Shown here piece by piece: positions 24,991 through 36,030 of a DNA stretch of 64,000 nucleotides. Origin of the DNA: Rhizobium lentis. Lineage in GTDB: Bacteria; Pseudomonadota; Alphaproteobacteria; Rhizobiales; Rhizobiaceae. Below the pieces are notes generated by a model, which saw nothing but the letters and a program-made list of their open reading frames with translations, was not told the origin of the DNA and did no database searches. The position numbers were made by a program, and so were the translations under genes. Location: NCBI RefSeq assembly GCF_014200175.1, contig NZ_JACHBD010000012.1:62001-126000 (forward strand). The letters run 5' to 3'. Position 1 is the stretch's first letter. Each line of letters begins with the position of its first letter.

Positions 24991-26331
24991 ATGACGGTGA
25001 TCGACGCAAACCGCATGAACGAAATAGAAGCGCGCTATCCCGAATATTTCCACAGTTCGCTCCGCCGGCGCTTCAGCGGGCTGATGGTCCTGATCGCGAC
25101 GCTGCTCTACAGCCTTTACGCCGTCTGGTTCTTCGATCTGCCCAGGCTCTTTGCTGAAGCCCATTGGGAGCGCGTCGGCATCTATCTCAGCCAATGGGTG
25201 AGCTACGACGTTCAGCCGGAATTCCGCATCCAGGACAACGGTTCGATCGAGGTGCGCTATCCGCGCTTCTCGCCGCTCGGCGACAATCCCCGCCCCGATT
25301 GGCTGGTCAACAACCCGGACGGCAGCGTCACCCTTTCGATCAGCGGCGCGAGCCGCACCGTCACCGTCTCGAAGAGTGTGACGATCGTCACCGCGCATGG
25401 CGTCAGCGTCCCCGTCGACGTTTCGAGCGGCGCGCCGAAGGTCGTCGGGCCAGTACCCGGCTGGATGACGGTTTATGACGACAACGTGCTTGCCGACCTC
25501 GGCTTTGCCGGCGACGTCAGCATTTCCGTCGATCGCGTGAAGGTCCGCAAGCGTTTTATCGGCTGGGCGAATTTCATCTTCGACACGCAATCCTCCTTCT
25601 TCGACAAGCCTTTTAGCGAGGTCGTCGGCCTCATCGTCTCCGGCCCGCGCATCAAGCCCGAGCAATCCAACGTGTCGCTCGCCTTCGACGATATATGGAA
25701 CAATAGCGAATGGCAGCATGGCGATGTCTGGACCAAGCTTTTCCAGACGATCGTCATGGCTTTCCTCGGAACGCTGCTCGGCGCGCTCGCCGCCTTCCCG
25801 CTTGCCTTCCTGGCGGCGCGCAACATCACGCCGAACCGCCTCCTGAACCTCCTGAAGCGGTTCTTCGATTTCCTGCGTTCGGTCGACATGCTGATCTGGG
25901 CGCTGTTCCTGACCCGCGCCTTCGGCCCCGGCCCGCTTGCCGGCAGCGGCGCGATCTTCCTCACCGAGACTGGAACGCTCGGCAAGCTCTATTCCGAAGG
26001 GCTGGAGAATATCGACAACAAGCCGCGGGAAGGCATCAAATCGACCGGCGCGCAGACGGTGCTCGTCCATCGTTACGGTATCATGCCGCAGATCGTTCCC
26101 GTCATCGTCAGCCAGACGCTCTACCAGTGGGAATCGAACGTGCGCGGCGCCACCATCATCGGCGCCGTCGGTGCCGGCGGCATCGGACTCAAACTCTGGG
26201 AAGCGATGCGCACCAACGCCAACTGGGAAAACGTCGCCTATATGGTCATTCTGATCCTGATCGTCGTCTTCCTCTTTGACGCCGCCTCGAACGCCCTGCG
26301 CCATCGACTGATGGGCAGCAGGACACACTGA
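24991..26331 (+). CDS. phnE2: Phosphonate ABC transporter permease 2 with large periplasmic loop
   Basis: A 446-residue permease, longer than PhnE1. After the first membrane helix (about residues 29-50) comes a soluble segment of some 150 residues with beta-rich text such as SIEVRYPRFSPLGDNP and VTLSISGASRTVTVSKSV, presumably periplasmic. The transporter domain then follows with coupling loop GIKSTGAQTVLVHRYGIMPQ and TIIGAVGAGGIGLKL. The extra loop could contact PhnD. That is inference. Confidence 0.93.
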   Translation: MTVIDANRMNEIEARYPEYFHSSLRRRFSGLMVLIATLLYSLYAVWFFDLPRLFAEAHWERVGIYLSQWVSYDVQPEFRIQDNGSIEVRYPRFSPLGDNPRPDWLVNNPDGSVTLSISGASRTVTVSKSVTIVTAHGVSVPVDVSSGAPKVVGPVPGWMTVYDDNVLADLGFAGDVSISVDRVKVRKRFIGWANFIFDTQSSFFDKPFSEVVGLIVSGPRIKPEQSNVSLAFDDIWNNSEWQHGDVWTKLFQTIVMAFLGTLLGALAAFPLAFLAARNITPNRLLNLLKRFFDFLRSVDMLIWALFLTRAFGPGPLAGSGAIFLTETGTLGKLYSEGLENIDNKPREGIKSTGAQTVLVHRYGIMPQIVPVIVSQTLYQWESNVRGATIIGAVGAGGIGLKLWEAMRTNANWENVAYMVILILIVVFLFDAASNALRHRLMGSRTH

Positions 26332-26472
26332 CGATCACAAGGTCGTGGCGTGCGGCCGCGCCATCATCATTCTGTCACGGAAATCTTTTAGCCGAGGAGC
26401 CTGCTTGCGGTTTTCCGCCAAATCACTGCACATTGCGCTCCCCCGTTTCGACGATCCCCAGGAACAAAAGCC

Positions 26473-27168
26473 TTGCGCTACGCTCTTTATTTCTCGCCGC
26501 CGAAGGATGATCCCCTGACCGGTGCGGCCTCGCACTGGCTCGGCCGCGACGCCTTTACGGGCGAGACCTATCCTGCCCCGACCTATGAGCAGCTCGGCCA
26601 GGCAGAGCAGTTCGAGCTGACCGCGGATCCACGCCGCTATGGCTTCCACGCGACGATCAAGGCGCCGTTTGCGCTTGCCGCGTCAGTCACCGAAAAGGAC
26701 CTCATGGTCTTTGCCGAGGATTTTGCTGCGCGCACGCCGGCCTTCGAGATTCCCGAACTCGTGCTCGGCCAGCTCGGCCGTTTTTTTGCGCTCGTCCCCG
26801 GTTCTCTTCATCAACCGCTTCAGGATTTCGCCGCGAAGGTGGTAAAGTCTTTCGAACCGTTTCGCGCGGGGCTTTCGGAAGCCGATATCATCAGGCGCAA
26901 TCCGGCGAAGCTCAGCGACAGCCAGCGCGCCAACTTGAAGCGCTGGGGTTACCCCTATGTCATGGAGGATTTCGGCTTCCACATGACGCTGAGCGGGCAA
27001 GTGCCCGAGACGCGCGCCGTAGTGATGAAAGCGATTCTGGCCGAACGTTTTGCCGGTTTCACCGGCCGGCCGCTGTCGATTTCCGGCCTTGCCGTGTTCG
27101 TCGAGGAGACGCGCGGCGCCCCGTTCAAAGTTCATTCCTGGCTGCCGCTTTCCGGCGCCAAAAGCTGA
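26473..27168 (+). CDS. DUF1045 phosphonate-operon protein
   Basis: The 231 residues begin MRYALYFSPPKDDPLTGAASHWLGRD and contain RRYGFHATIKAPFALA and GFHMTLSGQ. These two H-x-T motifs are those of the 2H phosphoesterase fold. Families with this layout accompany C-P lyase genes and are proposed to act on a cyclic or nucleotide phosphate intermediate. The reaction is unproven here. It starts at a TTG with AGGAAC about 9 bases upstream, 141 bases after phnE2, so it might have its own promoter. It reads on into phnM. Confidence 0.88.
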   Translation: MRYALYFSPPKDDPLTGAASHWLGRDAFTGETYPAPTYEQLGQAEQFELTADPRRYGFHATIKAPFALAASVTEKDLMVFAEDFAARTPAFEIPELVLGQLGRFFALVPGSLHQPLQDFAAKVVKSFEPFRAGLSEADIIRRNPAKLSDSQRANLKRWGYPYVMEDFGFHMTLSGQVPETRAVVMKAILAERFAGFTGRPLSISGLAVFVEETRGAPFKVHSWLPLSGAKS

Positions 27169-27181
27169 AAGACCTGACGAG

Positions 27182-28321
27182 ATGAGCAATGAGACCGTGT
27201 TTTCCAACGCCCGCATCGTTCTCGAGGATGACGTCCTCGCCGGATCGATCCTCATCCGCGACGGCAAGATCGCCGATATCTCCGAAGGGAGTTCGGTAGC
27301 CGGCGAAGATTTCGAAGGCGACTTCATTATTCCCGGCCTCGTCGAGTTGCACACCGACCATCTCGAAGGACACTATCAGCCGCGCCCCGGCATTCGTTGG
27401 AACAAGACCGCGGCGGTCCAGGCACATGACGCACAGATCGTCACATCGGGCATCACCACGGTGTTCGACTGCTTGCGCATGGGTGCGGACGAGGACGGCG
27501 GCTTCGAACATGGCGAAATGCGCGAGATGGCCGACGCCATCCAGTCGGCGGAGCGGGAAGGCCGACTGCGCGCCGAACACCTCCTGCATCTGCGCTGCGA
27601 GGTTTCGGCCGACAATGTGCTCGAACATTTCGCCGATTTCGAAAAAGACCCACATGTGCGGCTCGTCTCGCTGATGGATCACGCGCCCGGCCAGCGCCAG
27701 TTCCAGACGATGGATCAGTACATCTTCTACTACCAGAAGAAGCGGGGCCTGAGCGACGAGGTCTTCGCCCGTTTTGTCGCTAAGCGCCAGGCGGAATCGG
27801 CGCGCAATTCGACGCCGCATCGCAACGCCATCGCCAAGGTCTGCGCCGAACGCGGTATCACCGTTGCAAGCCATGACGACGCCACACTCGCCCATGTCGA
27901 CGAGGCCATCGATAACGGCGTGCGGCTTGCCGAATTCCCGACCAGCTTCGATGCCGCCAGGGCATCGCACGAGCACGGCATGAGCGTGCTGATGGGCGCG
28001 CCCAACATCGTGCGCGGAAAATCCCATTCCGGCAATATCGCCGCCCGCGATCTCGCCGAAATGGGCGTGCTCGACGTGCTGTCCTCCGACTACGTACCGC
28101 TCAGCCTGCTGCATGCTCCCTTCATCCTCGCCGACGAGGTGGAAAGCATCACCCTTCCGAAAGCGATCGCGATGGTGACGTCGACGCCTGCCCGCACCGT
28201 CAGCCTCGATGATCGAGGCCGGATCGCGACCGGGCTGCGCGCCGATCTCGTCCGTGTCCACCGCTCGCACGGCGTGCCGGTCACACGCTCCGTCTGGCGC
28301 CAAGGACGCCGTGTCGCATGA
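27182..28321 (+). CDS. phnM: Alpha-D-ribose 1-methylphosphonate 5-triphosphate diphosphatase
   Basis: PhnM removes pyrophosphate from the phosphonate ribose triphosphate before PhnJ acts. The 379-residue amidohydrolase has VELHTDHLEGHYQPRPG with metal ligands near the start, FDCLRMG, LRCEVS, DHAPGQRQF, ASHDDA and SSDYVPLSLL, matching the PhnM metal site. The start at 27182 has GACGAG close by. The stop overlaps phnN (ATGA). Confidence 0.96.
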   Translation: MSNETVFSNARIVLEDDVLAGSILIRDGKIADISEGSSVAGEDFEGDFIIPGLVELHTDHLEGHYQPRPGIRWNKTAAVQAHDAQIVTSGITTVFDCLRMGADEDGGFEHGEMREMADAIQSAEREGRLRAEHLLHLRCEVSADNVLEHFADFEKDPHVRLVSLMDHAPGQRQFQTMDQYIFYYQKKRGLSDEVFARFVAKRQAESARNSTPHRNAIAKVCAERGITVASHDDATLAHVDEAIDNGVRLAEFPTSFDAARASHEHGMSVLMGAPNIVRGKSHSGNIAARDLAEMGVLDVLSSDYVPLSLLHAPFILADEVESITLPKAIAMVTSTPARTVSLDDRGRIATGLRADLVRVHRSHGVPVTRSVWRQGRRVA

Positions 28322-28914
28322 CGCCGCACGAACCCCATCCCGGAGCCGGCGCCGAGCGCGGCATCATGGTCGTCGTCGTCGGGCCGAGCGGCGCCGGCAA
28401 GGACACGCTGATGAATCTTGCCGCCCGGCATTTCGCCGGCCGCGCCGACGTTCACTTCACCCGCCGCGTCATCACCCGCCACCGCGACGCCGGCGGCGAA
28501 GACCATCTTTCCGTCTCCCTCCAAGGCTTTACGGCGATGGAACAGTCGGGCTCCTTCGCCGTCTGGTGGGAGGCGCACGGTCTGAAATACGGTATTCCGG
28601 CCGAGGTCTCGGTGGCACTGTCTCGCGGCCATGTCGTTGTCGCCAATGGTTCGCGTTCGGCACTTCACCGTTTCCAGGCCGCTTTCCCGCGGCTCAAGGT
28701 GATCAACGTCACCGCCCGCCCGGAAGTGCTCGCCGGCCGGCTGGAGGCGCGCGGACGCGAGACGCATGAGGATATCATGGCGAGACTCGCCCGCGGGCCG
28801 CTGACGGTGCGCGGCGACTACGACGTGACGGAGCTCGACAATAGCGGCTCGCTCGAAGAGGCCAAACAGAAGATGGTCGCGATCCTCGACGGGCTGCTCG
28901 CCGAGGTGCATTGA
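28318..28914 (+). CDS. phnN: Ribose 1,5-bisphosphokinase
   Basis: PhnN phosphorylates ribose 1,5-bisphosphate to PRPP, closing the C-P lyase pathway so that the ribose is recovered. The 198 residues have a P-loop VVGPSGAGKDTL, RRVITRHRDAGGEDH and the guanylate-kinase-like fold. The Asp in place of Ser/Thr after the P-loop Lys is common in PhnN. Last gene of the plus-strand phn run. Confidence 0.95.
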   Translation: MTPHEPHPGAGAERGIMVVVVGPSGAGKDTLMNLAARHFAGRADVHFTRRVITRHRDAGGEDHLSVSLQGFTAMEQSGSFAVWWEAHGLKYGIPAEVSVALSRGHVVVANGSRSALHRFQAAFPRLKVINVTARPEVLAGRLEARGRETHEDIMARLARGPLTVRGDYDVTELDNSGSLEEAKQKMVAILDGLLAEVH

Positions 28915-28932
28915 CCACAGCAGAGAAGCAGG

Positions 28933-29436
28933 ATGCGCGCCATCAAAGTCGTCGACTACGATCCCTCTTGGCCGCGGCGCTTTGCCGAAATCAGCGCCGA
29001 GATCTCCGTCCTGCTCGGTGACGTGGTGTTTTCAATCGACCATATCGGCAGCACTTCGGTGCCTGGCCTGGCGGCCAAGCCGAAAATTGACCTCGATGTG
29101 GTCACGATCTCAGATGGAATTCTGCCGACGGCGGTCGACATGCTGCGCGCTGCCGATTTCGTCTTCCACGGCGATCGGGGAGAGAAACGCTGGGCCTTCA
29201 CTCGAGACCACGATGGCTACGGATTCAAGCTCTATCTCTGCGGCCCCAATAAGCGCGCCCATCGCGAGCGGCTCGTGTTTCGCGACTATCTCCGGGATCA
29301 CCCCGACAGGGCCACAGCCTATGCCGAGCTGAAACGCCGGCTGGCCGTGGAGGCAGACGGCGACCGGGGTCTCTATACCGGCGGCAAGACCGCGTTCGTC
29401 GGCGAAACGCTGCGATTGGCAAGCTTGATGACGTGA
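28933..29436 (+). CDS. GrpB-family (UPF0157) protein
   Basis: The 167 residues contain the GrpB signature: VVDYDPSWPRRFAEI at the start, IDHIGSTSVPGLAAKPKIDLDV with the nucleotidyltransferase-like Gly-Ser motif and two acidic residues, and FRDYLRDHPDRATAYAELKR near the end. The fold is related to nucleotidyltransferases. Physiological role unknown. It begins 18 bases after phnN, so it may be cotranscribed, although it is not a usual C-P lyase component. Confidence 0.85.
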   Translation: MRAIKVVDYDPSWPRRFAEISAEISVLLGDVVFSIDHIGSTSVPGLAAKPKIDLDVVTISDGILPTAVDMLRAADFVFHGDRGEKRWAFTRDHDGYGFKLYLCGPNKRAHRERLVFRDYLRDHPDRATAYAELKRRLAVEADGDRGLYTGGKTAFVGETLRLASLMT

Positions 29437-29440
29437 GATC

Positions 29441-29458
29441 GGAGTGCGCAAGCGCTCC
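29441..29458. terminator. Hairpin between convergent genes
   Basis: GGAGTGC and GCGCTCC pair across GCAA, with one G-T pair. It lies between the ends of the GrpB-family gene and the ftsK gene. No U-tract on either strand, so termination is uncertain. Confidence 0.35.
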
Positions 29459-29472
29459 AGTCTCGGTATCTA

Positions 29473-31851
<2,379 letters not shown>

Positions 31852-32022
31852 GCGTCCGCTACTCACTCATGCCTAACAAATTACGACCCTACCGGGATAG
31901 AAAAGGAAGGTTAATAAGTTCCTTCCAGCTGGATCGTTCCGATACAGCTTCCAGAGGCAAACCGTCGCTATTTCAATGAGTTGCGTGAAACGTAAAAATC
32001 TTTTTCCGTTTTGGGGAGGCGC

Positions 32023-35022
32023 TCAATGCGCCTCGTCCCAATTGGTGGCGGCGCGGGCATCGACGCGCAGCGGCACGCGCATTTCGAGCGCCGGCATGGT
32101 GGCGTTTTCCATGACCGAGACGATGATCGGCATCGCCTTTTCGACATCCTCATCCTCGACTTCGAAGATGAGTTCGTCGTGCACCTGCAAGAGCATGCGG
32201 ACACGCTCGGCAAGACCGGCTTCAACAAGCGCCGGCTCCATCTTGATCATCGCCCGGCGGATGACGTCGGCGGCCGAACCCTGGATCGGCGCGTTGATCG
32301 CGGCGCGTTCGTTGAAGGCGCGCACCGACGGATTGGAAGAACGGATTTCAGGATAGTTGATTCGCCGGCCGAAGATCGTCTCGACATAACCCTTGTCGCG
32401 CGCCATAGCCTTGCGGCTTTCCATATAGTCGCGGATGCCGGGGAAACGTTCGAAATATTTCTTGATATAGTCGCCGGCTTCCGACCGCTCGATCGAAAGC
32501 TGATTGGCGAGCCCGAAGGCCGAGATGCCGTAGATGATGCCGAAATTGATCGCCTTGGCGCGGCGGCGCACCTCGCCCGGCATGCCATCGACCGGCACGC
32601 CGAACATTTCCGACGCCGTCATCGCATGGATATCGACGCCATCCTCGAAGGCCTTGGTCAGCTGCGGGATCTCGGCCACATGGGCAAGCACGCGCAATTC
32701 GATCTGGCTATAATCGGCGGAAATCAGCTTGTGGCCCGGTGTCGAGATGAAGGCGGTGCGGATCTTGCGGCCTTCGGCGGTGCGCACCGGAATGTTCTGC
32801 AGGTTCGGCTCGGAGGAGGATAGCCGCCCGGTCGTCGTCGAGGCCAGCGAGTAGGAGGTGTGGACCCGCTTTGTTTCCGGATGCACATAGCCGGGAAGCG
32901 CATCGGTGTAGGTCGATTTCAGCTTGGTGAGCTGGCGCCAGTCGACGATCTTGCGCGGCAGCTCGAAACCGGCGGCGGCGAGATCCTCGAGTACCGAGGC
33001 GGAGGTCGACCATTGCCCGGTCTTCGTCTTGCTGCCGCCGGCAAGACCCATCTTGCCGAACAGGATATCGCCGAGCTGCTTCGGCGAGCCGATATTGAAG
33101 CGTTCGCCGGCCAGCGTGTAGATCTCGTCTTCCAGCCGCGCCGCACCCTGGGCCAGCTCGCCCGACAGGCGCGACAGGATCTGCCGGTCGACGGTGATGC
33201 CGCGCGCTTCCATACGGGCCAGCACCGGCAATAGCGGCCGCTCCAGCCGTTCATAAACGCTGGTCAATCCGGCTGCCGCCAGCCGCGGCTTCAGCACCAG
33301 CCAGAGGCGCAGCGTCACGTCGGCGTCTTCGGCGGCATAATGGGTGGCGCGGTCGATATCGACCAGATCGAAGGTCACGTTCGCCCTGCCGCTGCCGGCC
33401 ACGTCCTTGTAGGGGATCGGCGTATGGCCGAGGAATTTTTCCGAGAGCGGATCCATGCCATGGGCGCCGGTGCCGGCGTCGAGCACGTAGGAGATCAGCA
33501 TCGTATCGTCGAAGCTCTTCGTCTCGATGCCGTAGCGCTTCATCAAGAGGTAATCGTATTTCAGGTTCTGGGCGACCTTGAGAACCGATTCGTCCTCCAG
33601 CAATGCCTTCAGCCGCGGCAAGGCATCGCGCATAGGGATCTGGTTTTCGGCAAGGCCGCCGCCGAGCAGATCGCCGACGCCGTTCTTATGGGCGAGCGGC
33701 ACATAAGCGGCACGGATCTTCGTGCCGGAGGGATCGGCGACGTTGTCGGCGATCGCCATCGCGAAGCCGACGAGCTCGGCCTGCATCGCATCGAGTGACG
33801 TGGTCTCCGTATCGAAAGCGATGAGCCCTGTGTCGCGCGCAGCGGCAATCCATCGGTCGAGCGTCGCCAGATCGCGGATCGTTTCATAGGTCGAGTGGTC
33901 GAAGGGCAGCGCCGCGAAAGCCTTAGCCCGCGCCTTGGCAAGATCGGCGGGTGAAAATGCGCCTTCGACGCCGGGCTTCGCCTTTGCACGAGACGGCACG
34001 GGCACCGATTCGCCCGAAACGTCGGGGATGCCGCCGGCAACCAGCTCCGGCTCGGCAGCATCGAGATCCGGACCATGGGCAGCCGCGCCCCATTCGATCG
34101 GAACGACCGCCGGTTCGATGGCGCTCGCATCGCAATCGCAGACTTCGGCGACGCGGCGCGTCAACGAGGTGAATTCCATCGTCTTGAGGAAACCGATCAG
34201 CTTCGGGCCGTTCTGCGGTTCCAGCACCAGCGCGTCGAGATCGAGATCGAGCGGCACGTCGGTGCGCAGGCGGACGAGGTCGCGCGAGAGCTTGGCCATT
34301 TCGATATTGGCAAGAATCGTCTCGCGACGCTTGACCTGCTTGATCTCGGTGGCGCGTTCGAGCAGCGTGTCGAGGTCGCCGTATTCCTCAAGCAGCTGGG
34401 CGGCGGTTTTAGGGCCGATGCCGGGAATGCCTGGAACGTTGTCGACGGAATCGCCGGTCATCGCCTGCAGGTCGATCATCTTTTCAGGCGGCACGCCCCA
34501 TTTCTCGACGACGTCGGGAATGCCGATCTGTTTGTCCTTCATGCTGTCATACATGTGGACGTTTGGCGTTACGAGCTGCATCAGATCCTTGTCGGAGGAA
34601 ACGATCGTGACGTCGGCGCCTGCCGCCTCGGCCTGGCGGGCATAGGTGGCGATGATGTCGTCAGCCTCGAAGCCTTCAGTCTCGATGCAGGGCAGGTTGA
34701 AGGCGCGGGTCGCCTCGCGGATGAGGCCGAATTGCGGGATGAGCTCTTCGGGCGGGGCCGAACGGTTCGCCTTGTAAGCGTCGTAGAGATCCTTGCGAAA
34801 GGTCTTGGCGGAATAATCGAAAATGACGGCGAGATGGGTCGGTGTTACCCCGACATCGGTGTTGCGCGCATCCCGCAAGAGCTTCCACAGCATGTTGCAG
34901 AAACCGGAAACGGCGCCCACCGGCAGGCCGTCCGATTTGCGCGTCAGCGGCGGTAATGCATGAAACGCCCGGAAGATGAAACCGGAACCATCGACTAGGA
35001 AGAGGTGATCGCCTTTTTTCAT
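32023..35022 (-). CDS. polA: DNA polymerase I
   Basis: Repair and Okazaki-fragment polymerase of 999 residues with all three domains. The 5'-nuclease domain is residues about 1-290 (FLVDGSGFIFRAFHALPP, TGDSVDNVPGIPGIGPKTA). The 3'-5' exonuclease has its motifs intact (FDTETTSLD, NLKYDYLL, YAAEDAD), so proofreading is expected. The polymerase domain has motif A SADYSQIELRVLAH, the O-helix RRRAKAINFGIIYG and motif C QVHDELIFEV. Divergent from the sRNA and MarR gene that follow. Confidence 0.97.
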   Translation of the reverse strand: MKKGDHLFLVDGSGFIFRAFHALPPLTRKSDGLPVGAVSGFCNMLWKLLRDARNTDVGVTPTHLAVIFDYSAKTFRKDLYDAYKANRSAPPEELIPQFGLIREATRAFNLPCIETEGFEADDIIATYARQAEAAGADVTIVSSDKDLMQLVTPNVHMYDSMKDKQIGIPDVVEKWGVPPEKMIDLQAMTGDSVDNVPGIPGIGPKTAAQLLEEYGDLDTLLERATEIKQVKRRETILANIEMAKLSRDLVRLRTDVPLDLDLDALVLEPQNGPKLIGFLKTMEFTSLTRRVAEVCDCDASAIEPAVVPIEWGAAAHGPDLDAAEPELVAGGIPDVSGESVPVPSRAKAKPGVEGAFSPADLAKARAKAFAALPFDHSTYETIRDLATLDRWIAAARDTGLIAFDTETTSLDAMQAELVGFAMAIADNVADPSGTKIRAAYVPLAHKNGVGDLLGGGLAENQIPMRDALPRLKALLEDESVLKVAQNLKYDYLLMKRYGIETKSFDDTMLISYVLDAGTGAHGMDPLSEKFLGHTPIPYKDVAGSGRANVTFDLVDIDRATHYAAEDADVTLRLWLVLKPRLAAAGLTSVYERLERPLLPVLARMEARGITVDRQILSRLSGELAQGAARLEDEIYTLAGERFNIGSPKQLGDILFGKMGLAGGSKTKTGQWSTSASVLEDLAAAGFELPRKIVDWRQLTKLKSTYTDALPGYVHPETKRVHTSYSLASTTTGRLSSSEPNLQNIPVRTAEGRKIRTAFISTPGHKLISADYSQIELRVLAHVAEIPQLTKAFEDGVDIHAMTASEMFGVPVDGMPGEVRRRAKAINFGIIYGISAFGLANQLSIERSEAGDYIKKYFERFPGIRDYMESRKAMARDKGYVETIFGRRINYPEIRSSNPSVRAFNERAAINAPIQGSAADVIRRAMIKMEPALVEAGLAERVRMLLQVHDELIFEVEDEDVEKAMPIIVSVMENATMPALEMRVPLRVDARAATNWDEAH

Positions 35023-35161
35023 GCGTGCATGGATAGCGCGGGCACGGAAAGAGGTCCATATAAAGTTCGGCGCGCCAAGAGATTATGGGTCGGGTTCCAG
35101 GAAATATGCAGAAGGGATTCCTGCTCACCAAACTGTTACCGATTTGTAACGTGGCGTGACC

Positions 35162-35190
35162 CTTGAAAAACCACATTCGCAGTTACAAAT
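35162..35190 (+). promoter_or_regulatory. Promoter of the polA-marR sRNA
   Basis: CTTGAA (35162-35167) and ACAAAT (35185-35190) are separated by 17 bases, a good rhizobial sigma-70 promoter. ATTTGTAAC (35142-35150) and GTTACAAAT (35182-35190) form an inverted repeat around it, and GTTAC/GTAAC pair at 35135-35150. A regulator could bind here. Confidence 0.6.
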
Positions 35191-35196
35191 CCATGT

Positions 35197-35346
35197 CACC
35201 GGCGCTTGATCGTGCCGCGGGTCTGATTACCGGCTTGTCCCCCGCCGCATCAGGCTTGGACAAAGGCCTTATCCCCCTCTCCGGGCCTTTGTCCCCATTT
35301 TAAAGTCGCCATGGCCAACCTCCAGGTCATGGCGACTTTTGTTTTT
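35197..35346 (+). ncRNA. Trans-acting sRNA, alpha-r7 (Smr7C)-like
   Basis: A transcript of about 150 nt would run from the promoter above to an intrinsic terminator: AAAGTCGCCATG (35302-35313) pairs with CATGGCGACTTT (35328-35339), followed by TTGTTTTT. The Sinorhizobium sRNA Smr7C is, as I recall, similar in size and also encoded between polA and a MarR gene. The assignment rests on position, size and terminator, not on alignment. The GGACAAAGGCC...GGGCCTTTGTCC segment (about 35258-35293) forms a second stable hairpin. Confidence 0.72.
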
Positions 35347-35442
35347 CCAGCCACGAAATGTGGCGGAGCCTGCATTTTTTTGGAGCGTCCTGTGCGATTT
35401 GCTGCATTGTCTCCGGCATGGTTTTGAGCCTAACTTGCAATC

Positions 35443-35874
35443 ATGGGATTTAACCGCATGGATTCGGGAGTTTACCTTGCCAGCCAGCTGGCGAAGGGTT
35501 TTGCCCGCTCGCTGCACCAGCGCGCGGTCGGGCTCGGTTTTTCCCCCGGTCAGTTTCCCATTCTGCTGGAGCTCTGGGGCGAAGACGGCCTGACCCAGAA
35601 ACAGCTGCTCGAGCGGGTCGATATCGAGCAGGCGACCATGGCCAATACGTTGTCGCGCATGGTCCGCGACGGGCTGATTGAACGCCGGCCGCATCCATCT
35701 GACAAGCGGGCGCAGCTGATCTTCCTGACGCCGAAGGCGCGTGCAATGGAAGCCGACGCGATCGAAAGCGCGCGCGAGGCCGACCTCGCGCTGTTCAAGG
35801 GCTTTCGGACTTTCGAGCGCGAACTGACGCTCGAATATATCCGCCGGCTGCTGGAAAACGCCAAGGCGCTCTGA
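35443..35874 (+). CDS. MarR-family transcriptional regulator
   Basis: The 143 residues have the MarR winged helix: SPGQFPILLELWGEDGLTQK, LLERVDIEQATMANTLSRM as recognition region, and the wing LIERRPHPSDKRAQLIFLT, with dimerising helices at both ends. Such proteins usually repress a neighbouring efflux or stress gene in response to small aromatics. No such target lies next to it here, so its regulon is unknown. It follows the sRNA terminator, which insulates it. Confidence 0.9.
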   Translation: MGFNRMDSGVYLASQLAKGFARSLHQRAVGLGFSPGQFPILLELWGEDGLTQKQLLERVDIEQATMANTLSRMVRDGLIERRPHPSDKRAQLIFLTPKARAMEADAIESAREADLALFKGFRTFERELTLEYIRRLLENAKAL

Positions 35875-35929
35875 GCGGCATTACTCGCAGGGTGGGTCGC
35901 CGCCACGGTATCGACGGATCGTCCATTTA

Positions 35930-36030
35930 AAGCGCGTCGCATCGAATTTGATTCATGCGACGCGCTTTAGCCTTTTGTTTTTATGCATGTCCCGTCCCGG
36001 ACCGCTGCAGACCTCCGAGCGACATGCTTT
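35930..36030. repeat. Mosaic palindromic repeat after marR
   Basis: AAAGCGCGTCGCAT (35930-35943) and ATGCGACGCGCTTT (35955-35968) form a perfect 14-bp stem. They are followed by GCCTTTTGTTTTTATGCATG and a second arm (GCATGTCC...GCGACATGC). This is a familiar rhizobial intergenic element and can serve as a bidirectional terminator. Its right end supplies the stop codon region of the next gene on the minus strand. Confidence 0.7.

Noticed and set aside
26377..26395. CTGTCAC as a Pho box before the DUF1045 gene
   Set aside because: The second unit 11 bases on does not match, so only a half-site.
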